A stretch of DNA of 64,000 bases. It comes from Ianthella basta (taxonomy: Eukaryota; Porifera; Demospongiae; Verongiida; Ianthellidae). Both the position numbers and the translations under genes were made by a program. Each line of letters begins with the position of its first letter. The stretch's first letter is position 1. A model generated the notes under the pieces. It had not been told where the DNA came from. It was given only the letters and a program-made list of their open reading frames with translations, and ran no database searches. Shown piece by piece: positions 36,335 through 61,119 of the stretch. The DNA is taken from NCBI GenBank assembly GCA_964019415.1, contig OZ025878.1, positions 3,476,512-3,540,511 of the forward strand, in the 5' to 3' direction.

Positions 36335-36676
36335 CTAGTGCAGAGAGATGGAAAAGTAACACTGCAATGCTGGAATGCTAAAACTAAACAGACTTCATGC
36401 ACATCTTAATGGTAAGTCAAATGAAACCAAGAATTCTCTTGCAAAATTTTGTAATCAAAGGACAGTAAGAATCTTAGTTGATATAGTTTTGCTAATCAGC
36501 AGCCTTGGCATTTTACATGTATATACATTCCTTTGCACTGCACTTGGTGGTTTATCCTGGGTAGCATAAAAATGAAAGGCACACTTAAACTATCAGGGTG
36601 TGCAGGCTAACAAACTGTTTTCCTGCCTTCAAAATGGGTTAAAATACCTATATGTAATCAGTGTTTGACTGGTTAC

Positions 36677-36772
36677 CTGCTTCATCACATCTTTTCCCAA
36701 TATATCCTTCTGAGCAGCTACAAGAGTCATTGGTAATACAGGCTCCATGGACACAAGGAGGACTGCATACAA
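36677..36772 (-). CDS. EGF-like domain exon 1
   Basis: A compact EGF-like module VCSPPCVHGACITNDSCSCS followed by EGYIGKRCDEA, with six cysteines. The acceptor TACAG precedes 36772 and the donor GTAACC follows 36677; the exon is phase 1-1. No further ectodomain exon is visible between here and the methylase-like gene at 39.7 kb. The upstream part of this receptor must therefore lie farther right (see the AMOP/vWD exons) or be missing. Confidence 0.8.
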
Positions 36773-39693
36773 CTGTATAATGAAGAGAGTGTCTATAACA
36801 CATGGTAAGGTCAATATGTTTAGCAATCAACAATCCAACCATGTGTATATTACATACATATATGACTGTGAATCTCAGCCAGTGCACAAAGGCTCAATTC
36901 TGAAGCCCATGCAGATAAAGTTGTATACGTAGGTGGTGGGATTTGTATTCTTCATCAGACAGTACGATAGTACTCTCTATGTAGGGATGGTACAGGGTAC
37001 ATTGGTATAGGAACAAAATCACGAAAACCATCAAAAACGTCAAAACAAGGCTTCGTAAAGTTAAATACAAACTATTCTTACACTAAACTGACATGATCTG
37101 TCAGCGAGAAAATGGCACTTGAAAACATTTATTTTCGTCTTCACATTCTTCATATTCTTCCTTGCCAGCTGTACCTGAACAAAATTAGCTATCAAACAGT
37201 TCTAATACAAAACTACTGAAAATAAACCAAACTGTATTCTTTCATAGTATATGTACTGAAAGAATATCTTTCAGTCATTGGGGTTTCAGGAGACGTTGCT
37301 AAGCGCCTGATGCCATTTTATGATGACATAGAAGAATGGCAGTTTTCCGCCTATTGTTCCTTCAGTTTCTGTCCAAAAGCCAGCCAACATTGTCAGGAGG
37401 CCATTGGAAGTGTATACAAGACAAGGGCTTAGGCCAAAGTTAGCATGCGCATTGTTTCAAAGGTCATCCCATGGACATGCGTATCCTGCCATTTTAATTT
37501 ATACTCGGCTAACTTCCGGTCCTGCTTCTAAGCTCTTAGGTGGGCTAGCATGGAAGCTAGGTGATAGCTGACACCTTGAGCTCCAGGGTTACAGAAATAA
37601 GGTCCTATACTGTAACCTAGCTGCATGGATGTCCTCTTGTTGCACTTAGCACATGCAGCTTGCATACCATCAAAAGTACAGAAGCTAGAAATAATGAAAA
37701 TTTGTTACAAAAATAGCAAGGATGTAGGGATGGCACACAAAGTACAGAAACAAGTGAAGGCTGTTACACAGTGGAGCATTAACCATAGTCCCTACATTCA
37801 AGGATGTAGGACTACAAGTTGCGACATTCTTGCATGTAGGGACTATGGTTAATGCTCCACTGTGTAACAGCCTTCACTTGTTTCTGTACTTTTAATGCCA
37901 CCCTACATCCTTGCTATTTTTTGTAGAAAATGTTTATTATTTCTAGTTAAATGCCTAGGCTGACGCCACCCTAAAAGCCAAATCTGTGCATGCATAGTAT
38001 AACTGGCACCAATTTCAAAAGTAATTGTAATCTGCAGCGTGAGAAAACACTATTTTTCTATGTCCTTGACATCCTTTCTGCTAGCATGTGTGTATATGTC
38101 AGCAGATAATCATGCCTTAGTTTCTGTGAGTGCCATGCTCGAACAGAAAGAATATGGCATTAAGTGAGGTGTACAATCATGTAGGACTAAATCATTTGAG
38201 TGGGCATGTATAAATAATATTATAGTTTGCTAATCACCTGCAGCTGCAACTCCTAATCATCTATTCTTACTCAGAGCATCTAGATCTTCAAGCCAGTGCA
38301 AACCTTAGCTCAAGATTATTCAGAGTTGAGATAGATATGATCGAAAGTTTGATCAGCTGATAAGTGGTACAGACATTTATACAGACACCAATAGCACATA
38401 GGTATGGGTAGCCAATAATTGGCAAGAGACCATATGCTGTCTAGGCTGGAGCTCTCAACTAAATTTGACACCGGTTCTGAAGTGAGTGTGTAAAGAAGTG
38501 CCTCATAGGGCTCAACATAACGCACAATTGTTTGTTATACCTAACTACTCCTTCAGGTTTGAACAGATGATCACTAAACATTGTAGGATTATGTAACATA
38601 GTTGAGCCAAAATTTGATTTAAAGTTGTTCCATCTGAAATCTTGCCACTTTTACGGTCGCCACCATATCTAAGAGATAGAGAAAAGATTGTGTGTGTTCA
38701 ATGTTTGGAAACTCCTCCTTCATTTTCTTACCAATCTTCACCAAACTTGGAAGAGTATATCACGACATCTGGGGGTGACCTAAGGTGGTTAGCACCTTCG
38801 TCACTGAACTCCTTTAGATGAAATGAATTTACATAAGTAAATCTGTATGCACGGAGTTTTACAGAGCAATTCTACGGAATGATCTCCATTAAATGGACAG
38901 TTTTGATCGGTTCAACGCTCAAAATTACAAACCGTAGAATGGGAGCCCAACTGAGGGCGGGTATTCAGCTAGTAGGAAAATTATCAAGAAGGAAGGAATT
39001 CCAAGCATAAACACAGCCAGGGCCCAATGGAAGGAGCTACGTCAGAAGATATTGAAGGCAAGTTGTCGAAATAAGACACATGCAATCGATGTTGTTACAG
39101 TCCATAGACATTTGAAACAACATAGGGCTAGCGACAAATCACCTCAAAACATGGTCTAAAAGGGCTGCAAAGCGAGTGGTTGCCAGCGGGGCATCGTAGC
39201 TCAGTGGCTGGAACACTGGCAGCTAAAGGTCTTCGGACATAGCTCCTTCCATTGGACCCAGCTGCGCTTATGCTTGGAATTCTTTCCCCCCCAGTCTGCT
39301 TCATGCAGCAATCATCCTGTAATCTAGGAGTGAATAATATTATTTTGAGGATGATACATTTGTCCTGATGATTCAATTCAAGCTTGCTGACATCATGTAT
39401 GAAGACCACTTGTTGCTACCTAAACTTAGAACAGATTATTTTCGAAGCCGTCCATTTCTAAAATAGTGAATTCTTTAGCGTTTTGTATTGAAATTACCAG
39501 TGATTCTTTCATGACTGCAATCAACAATGGAAATTCATCATTATTATAGAATGTTTGCAGGATAGAGTTACTGAATGGTGATAAAGTGTACACATTATAA
39601 TATTGAGGCTGGAGTAGGAGTAAAATGCAACACATTTTAGTGAAATTATAATGATACAAGTGGCTATGGCAGAGTGTATAAAGTAAATGTTCA
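36773..39693. other. Intergenic or intronic region with MITE
   Basis: Holds the palindromic MITE at 37685-37946. A segment at 39188-39215 resembles a tRNA A box (GTAGCTCAGTGGCTGG), without a convincing B box beside it. No exon is recognised. Confidence 0.35.
37685..37946. mobile_element. Palindromic MITE
   Basis: The whole 262-base unit is a near-perfect inverted repeat. The left arm from CTAGAAATAATGAAAATTTG is mirrored by the right arm ending AATGTTTATTATTTCTAG, and the centre is GTCCCTACATTC...CATGTAGGGAC. Such full-length palindromes are typical of non-autonomous foldback or MITE elements. A diverged partial copy lies at about 1560-1792. Confidence 0.85.
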
Positions 39694-46282
<6,589 letters not shown>

Positions 46283-46406
46283 CTCTCAAACTTGCTAGCG
46301 TACGCGGGAACAAGTTATAAGCGCGCGTATCTCTAACTTGTTCGCGCGATATGCATTCTCTGCATGCAGCTGCTATAGCAATTAGCTAGAGTCCTACAGC
46401 TCTCTA
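46283..46406. promoter_or_regulatory. Shared bidirectional promoter with dyad GAACAAGTTA/TAACTTGTTC
   Basis: Only 124 bases separate the two outward-facing start codons. The stretch is CpG-rich and contains a perfect 10-base inverted repeat, GAACAAGTTA at 46308-46317 and TAACTTGTTC at 46334-46343, extended by CGCG on both outer sides and with a GCGCGCG centre. There is no clear TATA box. The dyad is placed to be read identically by both genes, so it is a likely binding site for a dimeric regulator. This is inference from position and symmetry. Confidence 0.6.
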
Positions 46407-52387
<5,981 letters not shown>

Positions 52388-53982
52388 GCAAACCCCTCTT
52401 ATGCTAGGGTCAAAACCTTCTTCACATGTTTTGCTTGTAATTCCTATTAACTTACTTTCTGAAATGTACCACATTTGTTATTGACCATATTTTGTGCAAC
52501 TGCTGATTGTACATGATATGAGATAAATATGCTAAAAGCTACGTTATTCAGTAGTTGAGTAGGGTGACTTACAAATTGCCAAGAAAGGAGAGCAATATGG
52601 AGTCATGGCCCTTGGAATTGCTACTGATTGTCAATAAAAAGTAAGAAAATAATTGGACGGCTTAGAAAATAACCTGTTTTAGGAGAATCTATAAATCACC
52701 AAATATGTGCTAATGTGCAATTTCTACTTCCAACTTGCATACAGAATACCCTTTGGACCATACAAAAACAAGGCAGCCATCAATTATAGAGATGGAAGCT
52801 CCACTTGCATGCAGAAGATGTAAGTAGCTGTGAAATAGGAAATCCTCTCACTGCCCCTCTCAATACTGTTTGTGACAGGGAATGGGTTTAGGGAGGCATA
52901 TAACTGCATGGCTTTAATATGATCATGTATTGGTCAAAGTGTTTGCGCTGTTTCCACTTACTGTTGTATGGCTTGTAGCTATGCCCAATTTTGCTCATGA
53001 TGCCTATTTTAACCTTAACCCTTTACGCCCGAAATCCCAATTTACCCCCGAGAATTATATAGATGTTATGAAATAAAATGGCCAAAAGCAGTAACCACGA
53101 TAGAAACACAATTTTGCCCTCGCGAACGTCAAACAAACAAATTTGACACCAGCTAGGCATTGATGCCGAAGATGAAAGAAGGCCTGGTGCTTGACATACA
53201 ACAGGTTGTGTACAAATTCGGGCCTTTCCTGCTGCCATTAAGCGACTTTCACGGGTGCTCATGTGCAATAGCCAAAATGAATGCATTTCCAAGTTACTCG
53301 GCTCACTAGAAGCATTTCTGTCTCACTTCATCGTTCCATGACTGCCAGGCTTGCCATGAGCATGAAAGCTGCCCTTCCGTTCCACAATAGATTTGAGATA
53401 TTCTGTACGTTCACAGTGCGGGGAAGTGATGCAATTTGCAGAATGAAAAGTCGACTATGTCTTCAGTTTTGCTCGTACATTGTAAATAAATGCTTAGTAA
53501 GTAAATGAAGTCGGTAAAAGAATGGCGGTGTTCTTCTAGTTGGCAGTAGCGAACCCATGACCGGTAAAACGGTCATTCGTAGCTTAAGCACATTGCACAA
53601 TGGGGCCATTAAAACTATCTATCGGGCGTAGTCATTAAATTTTCATTCACATTTGCTCATGACATCAGCCAATGAACTACTGAATACCTTTAAAATTATT
53701 GCTATATACAATGATGCTCGATGGAGTTTGTATTTGAAGTATATAATTTATATAATATGGTTACGATTGAACTTCCTCTAGGATTAGCATACTTTGCCAT
53801 GTAACGTACAGTAACTGTTAGTCTTCTATATTCCAAACTATAGGGTAGTGCAGTATACAGTAGCTAAACACTATACAGAATGTGAACACCAGCAAATACC
53901 TTGTAACATTAGCTACAGTGAGGCAGGAAACATAGCATCTGTGTAATGAAGCAAGTGAATGCGACAGTAGTTGTAGTCATAC
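52388..53982. other. Non-coding region
   Basis: Lies between the DDE-like stop and the last visible exon of the vWD receptor. Short open frames on both strands (for example 53023-53292) show no domain. No further EGF or membrane exon is present here, which is why the continuation of the vWD gene is sought farther left. Confidence 0.4.
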
Positions 53983-54240
53983 CTGGCCACGATGCATTAA
54001 TTATGGCCTCCAGTTCCTGCACTCCTACAAGTGTATCCATTCCAATGCTGGTGTCCCCAGTGGCTGCAATGTCAAATAAGCAGTATTGATTGCCTTGGCA
54101 CATCTCCTCTGCTACAGCACGAAGGTCAGGATCAGTGAATGTGGCCTCAAATGTCGGGGTATACAATGGCACATTGAGATCCTCAAAGGAAACCTGGCGA
54201 TCATATGCAAATAGGCTTTCATTCCGATCACTGAGTATCC
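53983..54240 (-). CDS. vWD-associated exon of AMOP/vWD receptor
   Basis: After a TTACAG acceptor the exon reads ILSDRNESLFAYDRQVSFED, then YTPTFEATFTDPDLRAVAEE, then CQGNQYCLFDIAATGDTSIG. This is the segment that regularly follows the vWD domain in MUC4/SUSD2-type proteins. The codon split with the previous exon restores a tryptophan (SFGVT-W-ILSD), a conserved feature, so the junction is well supported. The donor GTATGA follows 53983 at phase 1. The gene therefore must continue, and the next compatible minus-strand exons are the EGF exons at 36.8 kb. Confidence 0.85.
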
Positions 54241-54600
54241 CTGTAAGTTAAATGAAATTTAAAGTAGTATTTTAACTAATCTCCACATGTGCATCAGCTT
54301 GTAAGCACAGCAAAATAATTATTATGCCTTGTAATTGGAAGAGATGCTGACTAGAATGTGGTATAACTATGCAGTTAGAAGAATGAAGGAAAATGTCACA
54401 TACAGAAATGACAGGAATGATAGTGGTAGTAAATTTCGGAATATGTACCAAAGAATGCCAAATTCAAGCAGACATGCATAGTGGATGTGAAACATTCAGT
54501 GCCAACTTCATAAGCTAGTTGACCAACTATCCTGAACTTCAGCACTACTAATACAAATCATAAATCACACAGCGGTCTTAGGGGCAAATCAAACACTCAC

Positions 54601-55167
54601 AAGTGACACCAAAGCTCCAGTGAAGTTCTTCAAGAGAAACATTCAAGGACAAAGGATCCCCTCCTCCTTTCGGCACCAAATCATCAGAAATGTTTCCATT
54701 GTAGTTGCCCATCAGACCTATAACATTGTTCTTGAAACTCTCTGGCATGCTCACAATGAATGTAGAAATGTAAGGACCGCTAGTTGCTTGAGATATCCTA
54801 ACCTCAATGTAGATTCCACTTGAAAATGTGGCAGAATAGCTGTTGTTCTCCATTTTTCTTACAACTACGCCATTGAACATCTCTTCATTGACTACATCGA
54901 ATGAATAGACAGCACCATTGATTCTCATCGGGGATGTGTCAGACAATTCAATCTGGACTGTGTCAGAGTTGCTTTGCTTAGCAACAAGAGCTGTGAATAT
55001 AGTAGCAGCATCACTTGTGGTACCAGAAACACCTGGTGCATCGCCCATTCTTCCTTGAAGAACAAAACTGCCATCCAGGACTTCAATAAGCAGAAACTCT
55101 CCCTTTCCATTAAATGTGTATTTGTGACCATCCAAAGTCACAATGTGGGGGTCACCATAAACACAAG
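54601..55167 (-). CDS. von Willebrand factor type D domain exon
   Basis: The exon starts ACVYGDPHIVTLDGHKYTFN, the hallmark GDPH opening of vWD domains, with FNGKGEFLLIEV after it. A long beta-rich body follows, including VFVLQGR-like FVLQGRMGDAPGV and VRISQATSGPYIS, and it ends with NNVIGLMGNYNGNISDDLVP, the conserved GLMGNYNG box, and SFGVTC. Acceptor TTTAG precedes 55167 and donor GTGAGT follows 54601; both are phase 1. vWD domains act outside the cell in oligomerisation or adhesion. With the AMOP exon upstream this identifies a MUC4/SUSD2-like receptor. Confidence 0.92.
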
Positions 55168-55627
55168 CTAAATAGTTAAAGCAGAAGTAAGTGAAATTGC
55201 TACATTGCTACATTGCATTTTATCATTATGAAAAATACATTAGAAACAATTCTTCTAAACTGTCAGGTGTACTGTGAGATGCTGCTAGTCACAATTAAAT
55301 AAATTTATAAGTAAGACTTTGTTATCAAAAATTTGATTGAAAATTGCTCATAACTGTGTTTACGATATACGAAAGAGGAAAATCATGAGCAAACTGGCAG
55401 CAAAGAAACATTTGCCTTAAAGGGTATATACGTGTTTAAACAAAAGCAATTTATCCAATAATGACTAAGTCAGCGCATCAATTGTTGCTGTACTGAAGTA
55501 TATAGAAAACGTTTATGCTCTTCCAGGATGACACAATGACAAAATGCCAAGAATAGTCAGAAATGAAGGTTATACATGCCAGAGAGGTCTTTAGAGCGTT
55601 CTGGTAGGTGCCTAGCTTATATATACA

Positions 55628-56466
55628 TATATATAGTATGGTGATTGCGCAACTATACGGAGTTAAGCATTGGGAGGTGGTCCTATATATGTGATATAGA
55701 CCTGAAAAGAGCTCTGATATCACGATATCAAGCGTCTGATTGCACAACAGGTCTGATATCAAGAAGAAATCTCATGAAACCAGAGCCAAATGTGTGTACT
55801 AAACAATGTCAGGCGAAGCAGTCTTACCATTTCACTGTGGCCGTAACAATCAGTGCTGCGGAAGATCTTGACGCTCCAAGAAAAAACGCGACCGCAAAAA
55901 TTGTCGCACTAAGGAAAGTCAGTTGGACAAGATACCAGAATACATGCGTAAAGGGACGTAGCACTGTGTCCGGCTCTGTAGCGCAAAACCATGGCATGGA
56001 AGATGCGTAGACACGGTCAGTTGAGCGACTTCTTCAGATGACTAAAAACAAGTCCAGCTGGATATCGTCGAAAGATCCAAAATGTGATTATAATCTGAGT
56101 CCGCATCGAAGTCGGTGTTCCGCCAGAAAAGAAGCGTTTTCAAGATCCTCCGTGCAGCACCCTGTCACGGCCACAACCAACTGCTGACTGTGCATTATTT
56201 TGAATTCGGTTCCCTGTAATCTCATTGGTCAGTGTGCTGCCAAAAGACACGCAGTATTCTCATTGGTCAGCCCTGAAGCCTGTTGTGACGTCACGGAGGC
56301 GTCTACTGAATGGAATGGTGCCGTAGCCCGTTCCCAGAAGGAGCAGTGACGTAATGTAGGCGCTTATCGAATGCAAATGGCGTCGTCTCTGGAGAGGCCT
56401 GGCCTCGCTATTGTTGCGGAAGGTTGAACCGTTCGTTCCTGTTGCGCACTCACCATACTATTATAA
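55628..56466. mobile_element. TIR-bounded insert with promoter-like motifs
   Basis: The ends TAGTATGGTGATTGCGCAAC (about 55634-55653) and GTTGCGCACTCACCATACTA (about 56440-56459) are inverse repeats with one mismatch, bounding about 830 bases. The interior has two CTCATTGGTCAG repeats (inverted CCAAT boxes) at about 56222-56233 and 56258-56269 and a palindromic TGACGTCA near 56286-56293. A second palindrome (ACATATAGTATGGTAGG ... CCTACCGTACTATATGT-like) lies immediately to the right, to 56535. It is probably a non-autonomous DNA transposon carrying promoter-like elements. An ORF at 55645-56010 has no recognised domain. Confidence 0.6.
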
Positions 56467-56539
56467 TATAAAACATATAGTATGGTAGGTCGGTCCTATA
56501 TATTGGCTATAGACCTCCCTACCGTACTATATGTATTAC

Positions 56540-58699
56540 ATATGCAGCAGAATACCAGCCCTGTACAATAAGAGAGACATGTTGTATACATAGCTAACCT
56601 GATATTCTGAGATATTCTCAGTATAATTATTATGCTGCTACTGAGTCAACACTATGTTGCAATAGTGAAACCACAGTAGGTTGATCCAAACAGAATTGTA
56701 ACTAATATTGCAATGTATATTACCAGGAATGCTGGGATTGTGATTATCAGTGGAGTGCCAGTACATACAAAACTGTGGTTATTACAAAATCTTCCCTTCC
56801 CCATGGGGTTAATTAGTGCTAAAAGCTAATATTTCTGCCTTTCAGGTTGCAGGGTCAATCACAAATGTGCATAAATATGCAATATATTTCCTTTCCTTAC
56901 AGAGAAGACTGAACAGTCATTCAGCATGTTGATTATAGAGCTTCATTTCAGTCTTTGAAAGCAATATTTCAAAGATTCAGTAAAGTAGAGTGTGCCACTA
57001 TTCGCATAAAGTCAAAACCTATTTGGGAAAAATTGTCAATTCTTGTCTTGGGAGAGAAACTATGTATTTTCCTTCTTCACACCTCAGTACCGTGGTCTGA
57101 ACATGCTGCATTGTTCTACTCATCTTTCGAATTCATAGTGTTTACAATTCAGAATCAAACCCAGAAGAGGCCTATGAAGGATAATATACAAATTCCCAGT
57201 GAAAGGTTGAGATTCTAAGACAGAATTATGTAGCAGTTATCATGATAGCAAATGTCATGTTGTGGTAATAGTGAAATGAGCACAACAATATTGCTGATCT
57301 TGTGACCTTTGGACAATGAGATGCACAGAAAACTGTACTATAATGGAAAATGTACACTTTACAGATAAGATATTGTACAGATGTTTAAATTGCTATTGGG
57401 ACTCATAGTCACTACAAGCAGTTTGCTTGAGTGCAAATTATGTGCAAGTTCATTCTGAAGACCATTGAGAAGGGCAAATATGTGAGCATGAGCCTTCATC
57501 ACTAGAGACGTTTGGCAATCCTAGCATACACATTTCTATGTTGCTACTGTCATTATGTAGGAAGGCTCTGTATAGAAAATGGCCACTTGTCTACAAGGAG
57601 GTATGGAACCCCAGTATTGGAGAAGTGTTCATGTGTCGAGGAAGAGAATTACCATGACTGGAAAGCCGTCGCTGTAACTTGTGCTGTGAAGGACATGTTG
57701 TTGGCCACCTATAAGACTTATTTCATGAGATATCTAGACTTTGTTTCCATTTGATCAAGCAGGGAGGAGAGATCAGCAGTGAAATAACTTTGCCATTGCC
57801 AAAATTCGAGGTTTTCCCGAACTTTAGAGACGGCCAATAAACCAAATTTTTTAGAGTGGGTCCAGGCAAAATTGCTGGAAGTTTGCGAACTTTAGATTTT
57901 AGATTTTTTAGAATTCTTACAGTAAATACACACTTTCAACTAGATGATCCAGGTCTGAATGTACACAACTTGCTAGTCTAAAAAATTCGTTTGACTCAGT
58001 TTCAACACAATGACGCTTTCTCAGATAGCATGTTAGTCAGTCACATTGTTTAGGATGATTACTGTCTTTTCTGCACTCATGCCAAAGAGCAGAAGTCAAG
58101 TGGTTGGGCTTATAGAGTGAGTTGCATGCCTTTTATTGTGTCCAGAACAGCAAAACAGTTTGGGCTTTGCCATCAATATTGTACAGTAGTTGTAGCTGTT
58201 TCTAGGCTGAAATGATCTGGCTTGACCGTCTGCAGCAGTCCATGCACACTTGTGACAATTATTGAATGGATGTGTACCACTGACAGCAACCTGAAGGACA
58301 TGCTCATAGGCACAGACAAGGTCGAAGCTAAGCAGACAGACTTGAACAGCTTCTAATTACAATATTGTGCACAAAAGTGCTGCAAATCCCAACTGTGTGC
58401 TTACAATAAGTCTCTTTGTGTCATTAAATACTAGCACATACGCTACATTTTCTGCCCTCCACAACTTGCTCAGGGAACAAGCAGTGAATTCCAAACTTCA
58501 GATGTGCATTCTAGGCACCTTAGTCAACAAGAAAAATATTGTTAGAACTTGTGCAGGATTCATTTCAACACATTATAGACAGTGCTACTATTTCAATAGG
58601 CTATCACTGCATTGGTTATGTTGCACAGTACATGTATTCATGCAGCATAATTGATTCTACTACTAGTAATGTCAATAGCCTTGGACAGATGAAACTGAC
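56540..58699. other. Intron of AMOP/vWD receptor
   Basis: No exon is recognised. Plus-strand open frames at 56955-57218, 57512-57754 and 58367-58654 lack identifiable domains and show no splice support. Confidence 0.35.
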
Positions 58700-58935
58700 C
58701 TGGAGGTGTTGGACTGCAGCCAGTTTGAGAAGGTCGTCTGTCATAATACTTGGAACAATCACTGAAAAATCCTTTGCAACATAGAATAGCAGGAATAACA
58801 TCAAACCATTGATGTTGCAAGAAAGATTTAAAATCAACTGGTGCATAGCGATCCACTGTGCCTCCACTGTTTGGACCCACTAGGAGTGTCCCATCAGACC
58901 TATAGCAACATTGCTGGCCAGCTGTACTCCCCTCC
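58700..58935 (-). CDS. AMOP domain exon
   Basis: The exon reads STAGQQCCYRSDGTLLVG, GGTVDRYAPVDFKSF, ILCCKGFFSDCSKYYDRRPS and CSPTPP. These are the defining AMOP landmarks: the GQQCCY start, DRYAP, paired CC and the CSKYYxRRPS end. The AMOP domain is an extracellular adhesion-associated module in MUC4, SUSD2 and ISM1. Acceptor ATCAG precedes 58935 (phase 2) and donor GTCAGT follows 58700 (phase 1). The phase 2 start joins exactly to the preceding exon at 62745-63354 to give TPR-EGSTAGQQCC. Confidence 0.92.
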
Positions 58936-59289
58936 CTGATAGAAACAAAGATGCAGGAGCTCATAATGCTTAGTTGGCCACTTGATAACCACTAATTAAC
59001 AACTATTCACTTAAATTATGCATGTGAGAATTGCCAATAGAAATCAATGATTAGTGTGCATTCGGCAATATATATATTCTCTTGGATGTATATAGGTATC
59101 CACAGGTAGTTTTCTTACTGTCAGTAAGCTAGAAATACATCCAAGCTTTTTCCACTTGTACACTGCAAGTGTGGGGAAGTTTTGCCACAGTCTGCCAATG
59201 AGCGCCAGAGAAAAATCAGGACAAAGGTTGCGCCAGACTTCTCTTTATAATTTATAATTATATAGATATACTAGCTGCAAGGCCCGCCT

Positions 59290-60260
59290 TCAGCAAGCCC
59301 TAAATTTGGTCCCGTTCTCCATCCTTTGCAACACTCTATGCCATAGTGCAGTATCCCTGGGCCTCTAAAGTTGGATGGCGAACCGTTGCCATGTGCAGGA
59401 GGTTGACAGATAAAATATGGCCTAAGAAACTCTTTTGCCATTCCTCCTCAGCTGTTGGCTGTTGGAGAATGCTGACGATTCAGTGCACCCTACAGCACGG
59501 CGTCATAGTGCTGGGAGCATTTGGCGGCAATTTGTTCACAGCTGCGTTGGAAAAAGTAGAGACAATGTTCTGGCTGACTTCTCTATGGCAACATGGTTAT
59601 CTCCACTGATTAAAGATGGCCGCCGCGTGGGGTTAGTGAAGAACCGTCGTTACGCTACTCAGAATAGGCCTGCTTTCGAAAATGATGGTCAATTTGATTC
59701 ATAGCAGCAATGGGTGAGATGATTGGGAAAGTTTGGTAGCAATCCACCCACCGCCGTCGGAGGAGTCTGGTTTGCAAGCATGCTCAAACATTTCCCTCTT
59801 ATATGCTGCCAGAGTAGTCCGTTAGCAAACACCTCTCCCCTGGTGACACTGTAAGGCATAGCATGGTGCCTCTGAGAAAGTTTGGCAGTAAACCGCTACC
59901 AGACGCGGGAAGGGTCAGTGCACGGGTTTTCTCAAAAACTCGTTCGCCTTCCCTTCCTCGGCTGTAGGTTATTAAGGTGAGTCAATACTTCAGTGCAACC
60001 TACGGCACAGTGTTGCAATGCTCTGCAAGTTTGGTGGCAATTTGTTCGTGGGTGCCTGAGAACAAGGGGGACAAAGTTTCTGCCCACTCCTTATATATTA
60101 AGTGTCGACTCGTTCGCTTCCCCTCCTTGGCCATGGGCCATCAGAGTACGAAAACCTTATTGTGCAGCCTACACCATAGCATTGCAGTACTGGGCAAGTT
60201 TGGTGGCAATCAGTCGGCAGGCAGCCGAGAAAAATCAGGACAAATGTTGCGCCCAACTTC
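59290..60260. repeat. Internally repeated CpG-rich element
   Basis: At least three related units can be aligned. Each has the order CCTCC/TTGGCTGT.GG, CAGTGCA.CCTAC.GCA, GTTTGGTGGCAATTTGTTC and a degenerate GAGAAAAATCAGGACAA end, near 59440-59560, 59950-60060 and 60120-60250. It abuts the TIR element at 60261. It lies in an intron of the AMOP receptor. Confidence 0.6.
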
Positions 60261-61070
60261 TTAAGGTTCTTTTAGGGTACATCACTCTTGCCTATGTAAC
60301 TCTCAAACCATAAATCCACCAATGACAATTATTACAAATGTGATGAACAGGTAAATGTCCCATAATTTGGTGTCACTCATTAATTGATCAGTGATTTCTT
60401 TATTGAGATATGAGTGAAAGTCAAAATTACCACATTGATTGAAGTCAAGCAACTCCAGGGAAATTCAATCTTCTTCTACCCCCAAAGGCTGGGATGGACC
60501 AAACCTGGGATATACAATCTATAGACAGGTGTGCACAAATCTATGGCAGCGATTTACCAGTTTCCATCCTGTTTGGATCGGTTGTAACTGGATAGTTCCG
60601 CAACACCTTTAGCGCGTACAGTGGTATGCCAGAATAGGTGCCATTGACATATTTTGCACTTGCTACCTAACCCAATGTTAGGAACAACTGTTATAACGCA
60701 GAATCCAGTAACTTTTGAGCTTTGTAAGTGGAACGATCGCTCACAAGAGGCCAATGTCTGCTTCTATGCTGATTTAGAAGGCCAATAGTTGTGGTTTCAC
60801 AGCTCATTTCACACCTGTCACCTTCCGTACCTATGTTTAAACATTCCTACTGCCAACGGTTAGCAATTACAATTCAGACATTGACACAAATCGCCAAATT
60901 TTCATTCAGTCATAACTTATGACAGCATGAAAGTACAGACTTGCAACTTTGAATTAAGATTTCTGATGATAACATATACCCTAACCCTAACCATAACACT
61001 AACCCTAACCCTCAACCACTACAAATGAAGGCAAACTAATTTGGTCACTTTAGCCATACCTACTACCTTA
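60261..61070 (-). mobile_element. Non-autonomous DNA transposon, copy 2 (inverse of 21001-21959)
   Basis: The right border TACCTACTACCTTA at 61057-61070 is the same end as at 21001. The other end is degraded (TTAAGGTTC at 60261). Compared with copy 1 it lacks about 100 bases in the middle and has gained a telomere-like run CCCTAACCCTAACCATAAC at about 60979-60997, continuing to 61014. Confidence 0.75.
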
Positions 61071-61119
61071 TTAAGCCTGTTTTTTTATTCCTGATTGTGC
61101 TAGGTTTGAACTGCTACTA

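Noticed and set aside
39188-39215. tRNA A-box-like GTAGCTCAGTGGCTGG
   Set aside because: No matching B box or closing stem at tRNA distance, so neither a tRNA nor a clear SINE could be supported.
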